DNA of 64,000 bases, taken from Kitasatospora sp. NBC_00374 (GTDB lineage: Bacteria > Actinomycetota > Actinomycetes > Streptomycetales > Streptomycetaceae). The position numbers and the translations under genes are program-made. Positions 20,267 to 26,074 of the stretch are shown here, piece by piece; position 1 is the stretch's first letter, and each line of letters starts with the position of its first letter. The notes beneath the pieces were generated by a model, which saw only the letters and a program-made list of their open reading frames with translations, was not told where the DNA came from and did not search any database. The stretch covers positions 992,001-1,056,000 of the forward strand of contig NZ_CP107964.1 in assembly GCF_041434935.1 (NCBI RefSeq). Reading direction: 5' to 3'.

Positions 20267-21499
20267 TCAGGCGGCCGTGCCGGGCTTCTCGGTGTGCTCC
20301 AGCGCCTCGGCCAGCAGCCGCCAGATCTCCGCCGCCAGATCCATGTTGGAGGCCCGGCGGGCGTCCTCGCCCAGCTGCTTGAGCCGGGCGAGCCCGCGGG
20401 CCTGGTGGCCCTCGCCGATCAGCAGCAGGCTGTCGAGGGCGTGCAGCCGGATCTGGTCCCGGTAGCTCAGCATCAACTGGTCCCGGTCCAGGCGGTCGAG
20501 GAAGCCCCGGGCCGCGACGCGGTCCCCCTCGGCGAAGGCCAGGTGCGCCTGCAGCGTCAGCAGCTCCTGCTCCTGGACGGGCGTGCCGACGAGCGACAGT
20601 GCCGTCTGCGCCTCCGCGAGGTACGTGCGGGCCGGTGCGGTGAGGGCGGGCCGGGACTGCAGCGACAGCGAGGCCGCGGCCAGCCGCAGCCGCGCCCACA
20701 GCGTGAGGTCGTCACGGCTGTCCAGTGCCTGCGTGGCCTGCCCCAGGTAGGCCCGTGCGCTCTCGTCGTCCCCGAGCCGGGAGTGGACCGTGGCCGCCGA
20801 CCACAGCGCCTCGGCACGCCGGGTGTTGTCCGGGACGTCCGCCACCAGGTCGAGCAGCTCCTGCACGTGCGCGCGGGCGTCCGGAAGCCGGCCGGCCTCC
20901 GCCTCGGTCGCGACCAGCGCCGCCAGCGCGTTCCCGGTGTCGACGGCGGACAGCTGCGCCTCCTTGGCCTCCCGGTAGGTGCGCGCGGCCAGCTCCAACG
21001 CCCGGGACGCCTCGCCCGCCGACCTGAGGCACCGCGCGAACCAGGTCCTGGACCGGCACTGGAGCGCGGGCAGCCCGAGCTCGTCGGCGAGCTCGCACAG
21101 CTGCTCCAGGGCGGCGAGCTCCTCGGTGCGCTCACCGCGCCGGTGCCAGTACTTGACGATGAGCCACAGGGCCTGCCAGCGCAGCAGGGGGTCCTCGTCG
21201 CCCGCCCCCGCGAGCACGTCGATAAGCTCCTCGACGGCCGCGTCGTTGTCCGTCGTCGCCGCCATGCTCAGAGCCTGGGTGAGGGAACCACCGACCGGCC
21301 GGGTGTCGAAGGCCGAGCGGTCCACCCCGAGCTGCGCGGCCAGGTAGCTGACCACACGCTCGGTGGGCTGGCGTGCGCCGGACTCGAGACGGGACAGATA
21401 CCCCGTGGAGATCTCGTCGCCCGCCAGAGCTGCCTGGGAAAGCCCCTGCTGCTGCCTCAGGAACCTGAGGCGCGACCCGAAGGACGACGTTGATGTCAT
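20267..21499 (-). CDS. XRE-type helix-turn-helix regulator with TPR domain (RRNPP-like)
   Basis: 410 residues. An N-terminal Cro/C1-type helix-turn-helix (SRLRFLRQQQGLSQAAL through STGYLSRLESGARQPTE, about residues 7-45) is followed by a long helical region of tetratricopeptide-like repeats (ALQCRSRTWFARCLRSAGE, AEALWSAATVHSRLGDDES, LQAHLAFAEGDRVAARGFL). This architecture is that of peptide-sensing RRNPP regulators such as PlcR, Rgg and PrgX, although Streptomyces has many orphan members. ATG 21499 is chosen: GGGA lies five bases upstream and the helix-turn-helix begins at once; an upstream ATG would add an unlikely leader. It is divergent from a 57-residue exported peptide with a repeated C-terminal motif, with several dyads between, so the pair may be receptor and signal. 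Confidence 0.88.
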   Translation of the reverse strand: MTSTSSFGSRLRFLRQQQGLSQAALAGDEISTGYLSRLESGARQPTERVVSYLAAQLGVDRSAFDTRPVGGSLTQALSMAATTDNDAAVEELIDVLAGAGDEDPLLRWQALWLIVKYWHRRGERTEELAALEQLCELADELGLPALQCRSRTWFARCLRSAGEASRALELAARTYREAKEAQLSAVDTGNALAALVATEAEAGRLPDARAHVQELLDLVADVPDNTRRAEALWSAATVHSRLGDDESARAYLGQATQALDSRDDLTLWARLRLAAASLSLQSRPALTAPARTYLAEAQTALSLVGTPVQEQELLTLQAHLAFAEGDRVAARGFLDRLDRDQLMLSYRDQIRLHALDSLLLIGEGHQARGLARLKQLGEDARRASNMDLAAEIWRLLAEALEHTEKPGTAA

Positions 21500-21520
21500 G
21501 CAAGTCCCGCAATCATTCCG

Positions 21521-21545
21521 GGCGGGACACGCGTCGTGTCCCGCC
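21521..21545 (-). promoter_or_regulatory. Perfect 10-base palindrome in the XRE-TPR leader
   Basis: GGCGGGACAC and GTGTCCCGCC (21521-21530 and 21536-21545) flank five bases, 22 bases before the regulator start. In RNA it makes a stable hairpin close to the ribosome site; in DNA it could be an autoregulatory operator. Confidence 0.6.
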
Positions 21546-21566
21546 ATAGTCTTCGCCGCGCCCCCA

Positions 21567-21602
21567 TTCGTGGCATCTGCGTTGTCAATATAGTGCCACG
21601 AA
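21567..21602 (-). promoter_or_regulatory. Inverted repeat flanking a TTGACA box, XRE-TPR promoter region
   Basis: TTCGTGGCA (21567-21575) and TGCCACGAA (21594-21602) form a perfect 9-base inverted repeat with an 18-base centre. The centre contains TTGACA on the minus strand (21588-21583), overlapping TATATT, so a bound dimer would cover the likely promoter of the regulator gene. Confidence 0.5.
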
Positions 21603-21636
21603 GGACTGGATGTGGGCACCGTCCAGCGCGAGAATC

Positions 21637-21688
21637 TTGGCAACTTTTGGCAAGTCACTTGTCAATTCGGATGCGATCATCTTAGGTT
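21637..21688 (+). promoter_or_regulatory. Promoter and direct-repeat operator of the exported peptide gene
   Basis: TTGGCAA occurs at 21637-21643 and again at 21647-21653, exactly one helical turn apart, followed by the related TTGTCA at 21659-21664, which also serves as a -35 box. Eighteen bases later comes TAGGTT (21683-21688) as -10. This arrangement, repeats directly upstream of and overlapping -35, suits an activator such as the divergent XRE-TPR protein. Roles are inferred from position and spacing. Confidence 0.5.
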
Positions 21689-21774
21689 TACGGCGTACCA
21701 ACCGGGCAACTACCGTCGCCCGCAACGCCATCCACGCCACCCGTGCCAGCGTCCGGGCCACACCTGGAGACCTC

Positions 21775-21948
21775 ATGCCCAAGCACCTGCAGCTGCTCCT
21801 GACCGCCGCGATCCTGTCCTCCGCCGTGACCACCCTGCCGCTCGAAACGAAATCCGACATCGACTGGCCGACCCCCCGACCCACGACCACCACCACGACC
21901 GTGACCGCCCCCGACGCCGGCTCCGCGGGAGACATCGACTGGCCCTGA
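21775..21948 (+). CDS. Small exported peptide with repeated DIDWP motif (candidate signalling propeptide)
   Basis: 57 residues. Residues 1-23 form a Sec-type signal: Lys3, a hydrophobic core LQLLLTAAILSSAV and a weak cleavage zone. Then come SDIDWP (27-32), a Pro/Thr linker with six Thr in a row, and AGDIDWP ending exactly at the C-terminus (53-57). Repetition of the same pentapeptide, with one copy at the very end, is the layout of precursors whose C-terminal residues are released as a pheromone (Phr, PapR). ATG 21775 has GGAG five bases upstream; a longer in-frame start at 21610 lies before the promoter and lacks such a site. It is divergent from the XRE-TPR regulator. Signal function is inferred; it could instead be a lantibiotic-like or wall-associated peptide. 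Confidence 0.75.
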   Translation: MPKHLQLLLTAAILSSAVTTLPLETKSDIDWPTPRPTTTTTTVTAPDAGSAGDIDWP

Positions 21949-22174
21949 CCCTCACCCCGACCACGCGGCCCCACCCCGACCGGGTCCGCCGGCGCAGGCA
22001 CACTCCCGCCCTCGCCGGCACACCGCCCGAACCGAGGAGTGCGCATCCGCTCCGCCGATGGTCCACCCGCACCTCGGGCCCATGACGCGGCACGCACGGC
22101 AGGACCCGACCCTGCCCGTACCGACGGCTGCCACCGCTCCAACCGGCAGGCCGGCCATCGGCGTCGGGCGAGCG

Positions 22175-22205
22175 TCGGACTGTGGGCGGGTCGGACTGTG
22201 GGCGG
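22175..22205. repeat. Tandem 15-bp direct repeat beside the tRNA-like gene
   Basis: TCGGACTGTGGGCGG occurs twice in tandem (22175-22189 and 22191-22205) with one base between. The second copy overlaps the 3' end of the tRNA-like gene, so the repeat may mark slippage, an attachment-site scar or part of 3' processing. Confidence 0.6.
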
Positions 22206-22295
22206 AGAGGGCAGGATTCGAACCTGCGCGGGCCCGAGGGCCCTGCTCGGCCGTTGCCGGCCAGGCACCCGATCAGCCGCTCCGGGCACCTCTCC
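22203..22295 (-). tRNA. Class II (serine-type) tRNA-like RNA lacking an anticodon loop
   Basis: The 93-base minus-strand sequence folds as a tRNA: acceptor GGAGAGG/CCTCTCC (7 perfect pairs), discriminator G, a three-pair CCC/GGG D-stem with GCGG in the loop, a long variable arm (GGGCC-CTCG-GGCCC) and a perfect T-arm GCAGG-TTCGAAT-CCTGC. The anticodon arm is wrong: TGCCTGGCCG-GCAA-CGGCCGAGCA makes a ten-position stem (one C-A mismatch, one T-G wobble) closed by a GNRA tetraloop, with no seven-base loop and no T33-anticodon-purine. CCA is not encoded. The long variable arm and G73 are serine identity elements, and SerRS does not read the anticodon. It cannot decode normally, so it is a pseudo-tRNA or has a non-ribosomal role. 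Confidence 0.75.
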
Positions 22296-22408
22296 CCCGC
22301 CACGGGAACCCGTTTCCGGCACTCCCTGACGTGCCCTCAGGATGACGAGGCGCCCTGACCGGGCACTGACACCCGGCTGACCCCGGCCGACACCCGAGCA
22401 GCGGCCGT

Positions 22409-23635
22409 ATGACTTCCGTAAGCACGTCGAGGCCGCTGCGGAGGGCATCCAGGCGGTCAGATGGACGGGTGGAAGAAAACACCCCTCCCCCGCACCGCAG
22501 GCCGTACGACCTCCCGCTCCCCACCCCGCCGGACGCCCTCCGGCGCGGGCCGCTGCGCGAGGGGACGTTCGGCTCCGCGCTGCACGAGCCCCGCACGGCC
22601 GTGGTGCTCGGCAGGTGGCTCGGCGCGGCGCTGCTCACCTGCTTCCTGACGGGCCTGTTCAGCCATCTCGTCCAGGAGGGGCCAGGCTGGCTGCCGAGCC
22701 GGCCGGTGAACGGGTACCGGGTGACCCAGGGGCTGCACGTGATCAGCGGGATCGCCGCGATCCCGCTGCTGGCCGCGAAGCTCTGGGCGGTCTACCCGAA
22801 GCTGTTCGAGTGGCCGCCGGCCCGCAGCGTGCTGCACGCGCTGGAGCGCCTCGGGATCGCCGTGCTGGTGGCCGCGATGCTGCTGGAGCTGTTCACCGGC
22901 CTGTTCAACACCCTGCAGTGGTATCCGTGGCCGTTCCCGTTCCGGCAGACGCACTTCTGGCTGGGCTGGCTGGCCACCGGCGGACTGCTGCTGCACGTCG
23001 CCGCCAAGGCCCCGCTGGTCGCCGCGCACTGGCGGCGGGTCAGGCCGGGTCTCGCCCAGCGGCGGGCCTTCCTGACGGCGGTCGCCGCCTCGGTCGGCGC
23101 GGTCACCCTGACCACGGCCGGGCAGAGCGTCCCGTGGCTGCGGGTCACCGACCTGTTCGCGCCGCGCCGCCCGGACCTCGGCCCGCAGGGCCTGCCGGTG
23201 AACCGCACCGCCGTCCAGGCCGGCACCGCGACCGTACCCGCCGACTGGCGGCTGGCGGTGGACGGCCCGCGACCGCTCGCCCTCTCCCTCGCCGACCTCG
23301 CCCGACTCCCCCAGTACGAGGCCGAGTTGCCGATCGCCTGTGTCGAGGGCTGGAGCGCCTCGGCCCGCTGGACGGGTGTCCGCGTCCGTGACCTGCTGGA
23401 GCTCGCCGGCGCCCCGGCCGGCGCCCGGGTGCGGATCACCTCGCTGGAGGCCGACGGCCCGTACCGGGTGACGGACCTGCCCGCCGCGCATGCCCGCGAC
23501 CCGCTCACCCTGCTCGCCCTGCGGGTCAACGGCGAGGTGCTGGACCCCGACCACGGCTACCCGGCGCGGATCATGGCTCCCAACCGGCCCGGCGTCCTGC
23601 AGACCAAGTGGGTCGCCCGGATGGAGGTGCTGTGA
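22409..23635 (+). CDS. Membrane-anchored molybdopterin-dependent oxidoreductase (sulfite oxidase-like domain)
   Basis: 408 residues. The N-terminal half has about four membrane helices (LGRWLGAALLTCFLTGLF, VTQGLHVISGIAAIPLLAAKLW, ERLGIAVLVAAMLLELFTGLFN, HFWLGWLATGGLLLHVAAK) with His residues placed like a small cytochrome b. The C-terminal part is an oxidoreductase molybdopterin-binding domain: LPQYEAELPIACVEGWSASARWTGVRVRDLL, where the Cys of ACVEGWS is the expected molybdenum ligand, ending YPARIMAPNRPGVLQTKWVARMEV. The substrate is unknown. A GTG at 22469 (VEENTPP) is an alternative start. The stop overlaps the next start by one base (TGATG), so the two are translationally coupled and probably form one membrane redox unit. 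Confidence 0.85.
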   Translation: MTSVSTSRPLRRASRRSDGRVEENTPPPHRRPYDLPLPTPPDALRRGPLREGTFGSALHEPRTAVVLGRWLGAALLTCFLTGLFSHLVQEGPGWLPSRPVNGYRVTQGLHVISGIAAIPLLAAKLWAVYPKLFEWPPARSVLHALERLGIAVLVAAMLLELFTGLFNTLQWYPWPFPFRQTHFWLGWLATGGLLLHVAAKAPLVAAHWRRVRPGLAQRRAFLTAVAASVGAVTLTTAGQSVPWLRVTDLFAPRRPDLGPQGLPVNRTAVQAGTATVPADWRLAVDGPRPLALSLADLARLPQYEAELPIACVEGWSASARWTGVRVRDLLELAGAPAGARVRITSLEADGPYRVTDLPAAHARDPLTLLALRVNGEVLDPDHGYPARIMAPNRPGVLQTKWVARMEVL

Positions 23636-24030
23636 TGCGGACGCTGCGCGCCGTCCTCGTGCTCGCCGGCCTCGCGCTGACCGGCTACGGCCTCTACGGG
23701 CTGCTCACCGACCATTTCGTCCAGCACCCCCTGGAGATCGCCGAGTGGGCGGTCGGCGGTCTGCTCCTCCATGACGGCCTCTGGGTGCCGCTGATCTGCG
23801 TGCTCGGCGCCACCCTCGCCCGCAGCACCCCCGTCCGCACCGGCCTGGTCCTGGCCGCCGCCGTCACCGCCGTCGCCCTCCCCGCCGTCCTGCGGGCCGG
23901 TGTCGACGGCGGCAATCCGACCGTCCTGCCGCTCCCCTACCTGCGCAACTGGCTCCTGGCGCTGGCGGCGATCGCCGTCGTGGCCACCGTCTGGGCCCTG
24001 ATCGGCCGACGCCGCAGGCGTGCCGGGTGA
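23635..24030 (+). CDS. Small four-helix membrane protein coupled to the molybdopterin oxidoreductase
   Basis: 131 residues with about four hydrophobic helices (LRAVLVLAGLALTGYGLYGLL, a middle LLLHDGLWVPLICVLGATLA, a third VLAAAVTAVALPAVL and a last WLLALAAIAVVATVWALI). No catalytic motif is recognised. The ATG overlaps the previous TGA by one base, so synthesis depends on the upstream gene. It is probably an accessory subunit of that oxidoreductase; function is otherwise unknown. Confidence 0.75.
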   Translation: MRTLRAVLVLAGLALTGYGLYGLLTDHFVQHPLEIAEWAVGGLLLHDGLWVPLICVLGATLARSTPVRTGLVLAAAVTAVALPAVLRAGVDGGNPTVLPLPYLRNWLLALAAIAVVATVWALIGRRRRRAG

Positions 24031-24049
24031 TCCCGGTCCGGGGCCGCCG

Positions 24050-24544
24050 TCACGAGGCCGGGCGCGGTGGCGGAGCACCGGTTCCGGCGTGGCCGCCGTC
24101 CCTGGGCGGCCGGTGCGCCACCGGCAGGTGGCCCGCCTTCCGGTGGTACTCGACGGTGAGGAGGAGCACGCGCGTCAGGGTCTGTTCCCACGCGGCCATC
24201 CCGCTCTGCCGCAGCAGCGTGCGCGCCGCCATGGCGTCGATGCCGGCCTGGACGGTGTAGGTCTGCGGGTCGCCCACCGAGGCCAGGCCCGCGAGGGCCT
24301 TCAGGCAGTACCGCATCAGGTCCGCCGCCCTGGGAGGCGACGCGTAGATCAGAGCCCTGCCCAGCGCGACGGCCTCGTCGAAGGCGCGCCGTGCGGGGAA
24401 CGACGTCCCGTCGGGGAACGTCACCGGTACGAAGCTCCACAGCTCGGCGGCCGTCTCCTCCAGGCGGCTGACCGCGCGGGCCCGCAGGACGGCGCCGGTC
24501 CGCTCGACCGTCCTCGTCGCGGGAAGCCGGGAAAAAGGGCGCAT
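24050..24544 (-). CDS. Hypothetical cytosolic protein under a repeat-array promoter
   Basis: 164 residues, largely helical, with Cys97 in MRYCLKAL and no membrane helices or known motif (core: RALIYASPPRAADLMRYCLKALAGLASVGDPQTYTVQAGIDAMAARTLLRQSGMAAWEQ, described here in part). It has one of the clearest ribosome sites in the window (GAGGAGG seven bases before ATG 24544). Upstream lies an array of four 11-bp repeats almost identical in layout to one beside the two-component system at 28.3 kb, so it may belong to the same regulon. It converges with the oxidoreductase pair. I do not recognise the family. Confidence 0.65.
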   Translation of the reverse strand: MRPFSRLPATRTVERTGAVLRARAVSRLEETAAELWSFVPVTFPDGTSFPARRAFDEAVALGRALIYASPPRAADLMRYCLKALAGLASVGDPQTYTVQAGIDAMAARTLLRQSGMAAWEQTLTRVLLLTVEYHRKAGHLPVAHRPPRDGGHAGTGAPPPRPAS

Positions 24545-24716
24545 GGAGGTTCCTCCTCAAGGATCACGGTGGTCTCACCTCGGCCCGGGGCGGCCCCTCC
24601 TCCGGATGACGGGAGGCCGTGGGCCGATGGTACGAGCGGTACGAGGCCGGTCGGCCGGCCGTGAAGCAGCCCTAACGGTCGCCTAAGGTTGCGCTCACCT
24701 TCGGCCGGCCGCTGCG

Positions 24717-24789
24717 TTTAGCCGAGCCTTAGGGGTAGCTGCGGGGCAGCTGAGCACGCCGGATCCGGCCCTGGGACGGTCGTACGATC
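24717..24789. promoter_or_regulatory. Four 11-bp direct repeats plus conserved GGATC and CGTACGATC elements (copy A)
   Basis: Units TTTAGCCGAGC, CTTAGGGGTAG, CTGCGGGGCAG and CTGAGCACGCC run without gaps from 24717 to 24760, followed by GGATC (24761-24765) and CGTACGATC (24781-24789), which contains TACGAT, a good actinomycete -10. A matching set lies at 28293-28365. Direct repeats at 11-bp pitch are how OmpR-family response regulators bind. The -10 orientation points to the plus strand; the nearest gene start, at 24544, is on the minus strand. Confidence 0.6.
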
Positions 24790-25067
24790 GCGGTGTCGAT
24801 CCGACGGTGACGAGGTGTTCCGTCGGCGACACGCGGGCTTCGGGCAGCACCCCACTGCCGACCGGGTCCTGCCCGCCGCAGGTGGGACGGCCCGGCCTCG
24901 CCGTCCCACCGCCCCGCCGGTGGGCGCGGCCGTCGATCCCCTGTCCGGTCGACGGCCGCGCCCACCCCTCCGCGCCGCCGCCCCGGCCAGGTTGATGGGG
25001 CGTCAGGCCCCTGCCCCGTCGGTGGCGACCACACGGCCGGGGTCACCGTCGCCGGTGGGCCGGCTGC
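24790..25067 (+). other. Intergenic stretch; possible short transcript ending in a hairpin
   Basis: No protein-coding gene is recognised. If the TACGAT at 24783-24788 is a working plus-strand -10, transcription would start near 24795 and meet the perfect 18-bp hairpin at 24919-24966, giving an RNA of about 170 bases. Alternatively the hairpin simply terminates the lectin gene coming from the right. Confidence 0.35.
24919..24966. terminator. Perfect 18-bp stem, terminator of lectin gene or of a small RNA
   Basis: Arms 24919-24936 and 24949-24966 are perfectly complementary over 18 bases with a 12-base loop. It lies 100 bases beyond the stop of the minus-strand lectin gene, and downstream of the plus-strand promoter-like element at 24783. 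Confidence 0.75.
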
Positions 25068-25895
25068 TCAGGTGACGCTCCAGGTCTGGTTCGCCTGGTG
25101 GTAGCCGCAGTACCACAGCTGGACCATGGTGCCGCTGGAAGTGCGGCCGTTGTAGACGTCCAGGCACAGGCCGGACCTCACGTCGACCAGGGCACCGCTG
25201 ACGCCCGTCCGCCACAGCTGCCGGCCGTCCCTGGTGCAGGGCCACACGTGCACCGGTGTCCCGGGTTGGACGCCGCCGTTCCACGGCGCGAGGCACGCGC
25301 CACCGCGGTCGCGGACCTCGCCGGCCTGGGTGAGGGTCCACTGCTGGTCCCGGTCGGCGTCGCAGTCCCGGATGTCCACCCGGGTCTGGCCGCTGACGGT
25401 CAGGCAGCGTCCGGAGGCCGCGCTCACCAGCACTCCGTCGAGGTCCGGGCTCACCGTGGGTGAGGGCGAGGGCCTCGGGGTGGGCGAGGGAGAGGGCGAC
25501 GGCGCGGCCGTCGGCGTGGCGCTGGGGGTCGGCGAGGGTGTGGACGGGGCGACGGTCGGCGACGGCGAGGCCGTGGGTGTCCAGGTCGAGGGCAGCAGCG
25601 GCCCGGCGATCGGCGCGGTCAGGGCGTCCGGTGTGGTGACGACGGCCAGCACGCCGACGGCCGCCGTGGTGGCCACCAGCCCGGCGGCCAGCATGCCGAT
25701 GACCTGAGGCGCCCTCAGCCAGGGCTCGACCACCGGACGCAGTCTCCGCCGGTCGACGCGCGGCCGGGCCCGGGCGGAGTCCTGGGGTGCGGACGCCGTC
25801 CGCTGCACGGGCACCCGCACCGGGGGCTGCCCGCAACGGCAGCCCTGCGCCTGGCCGTTCCGCTCGCATGCCGCGCACCGCGATGCAGCCTTCAT
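25068..25895 (-). CDS. Ricin-B lectin domain protein with cytosolic zinc-ribbon-like head and one membrane helix
   Basis: 275 residues. Residues 1-22 hold four closely spaced Cys (CAACERNGQAQGCRC), a zinc-ribbon-like head. A basic segment is followed by one membrane helix (VIGMLAAGLVATTAAVGVLAVV, about 66-87), then a long Pro/Ser/Thr linker with SPSPTP-type repeats. The last 125 residues are a beta-trefoil lectin with three QxW motifs (QQWTL, QLWRT, QTWSV) and CLTVSG/CLDVYNG sugar-site signatures. The expected topology is cytosolic head, outside lectin that binds glycans. AGGGG lies upstream of ATG 25895. Whether the head senses metal or only anchors is unknown. It lies just downstream of a histidine kinase on the same strand. 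Confidence 0.85.
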   Translation of the reverse strand: MKAASRCAACERNGQAQGCRCGQPPVRVPVQRTASAPQDSARARPRVDRRRLRPVVEPWLRAPQVIGMLAAGLVATTAAVGVLAVVTTPDALTAPIAGPLLPSTWTPTASPSPTVAPSTPSPTPSATPTAAPSPSPSPTPRPSPSPTVSPDLDGVLVSAASGRCLTVSGQTRVDIRDCDADRDQQWTLTQAGEVRDRGGACLAPWNGGVQPGTPVHVWPCTRDGRQLWRTGVSGALVDVRSGLCLDVYNGRTSSGTMVQLWYCGYHQANQTWSVT

Positions 25896-26074
25896 GGCAC
25901 CACCCCTCTGTCGCGGAAACCAGGCGCCACCATCGCGGTCGCACCATCCTGCCGCCTCTTGCCGTCGGTCGGGCCGCCGCCGGCGCACGTCGGACCTCCC
26001 GCACAGGAGATCCGGCCGAATGCCGGTAATAACGGAAAGTACCGGCCGGACCGGTCGGTCGTCACCAGGCGGGC

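Noticed and set aside
22203..22295. Reading the tRNA-like RNA as selenocysteine or an ordinary leucine/serine tRNA.
   Set aside because: No seven-base anticodon loop with T33 exists in any fold tried. A selenocysteine tRNA would need an eight-pair acceptor and TCA. Discriminator G and arm pattern fit serine, not leucine.
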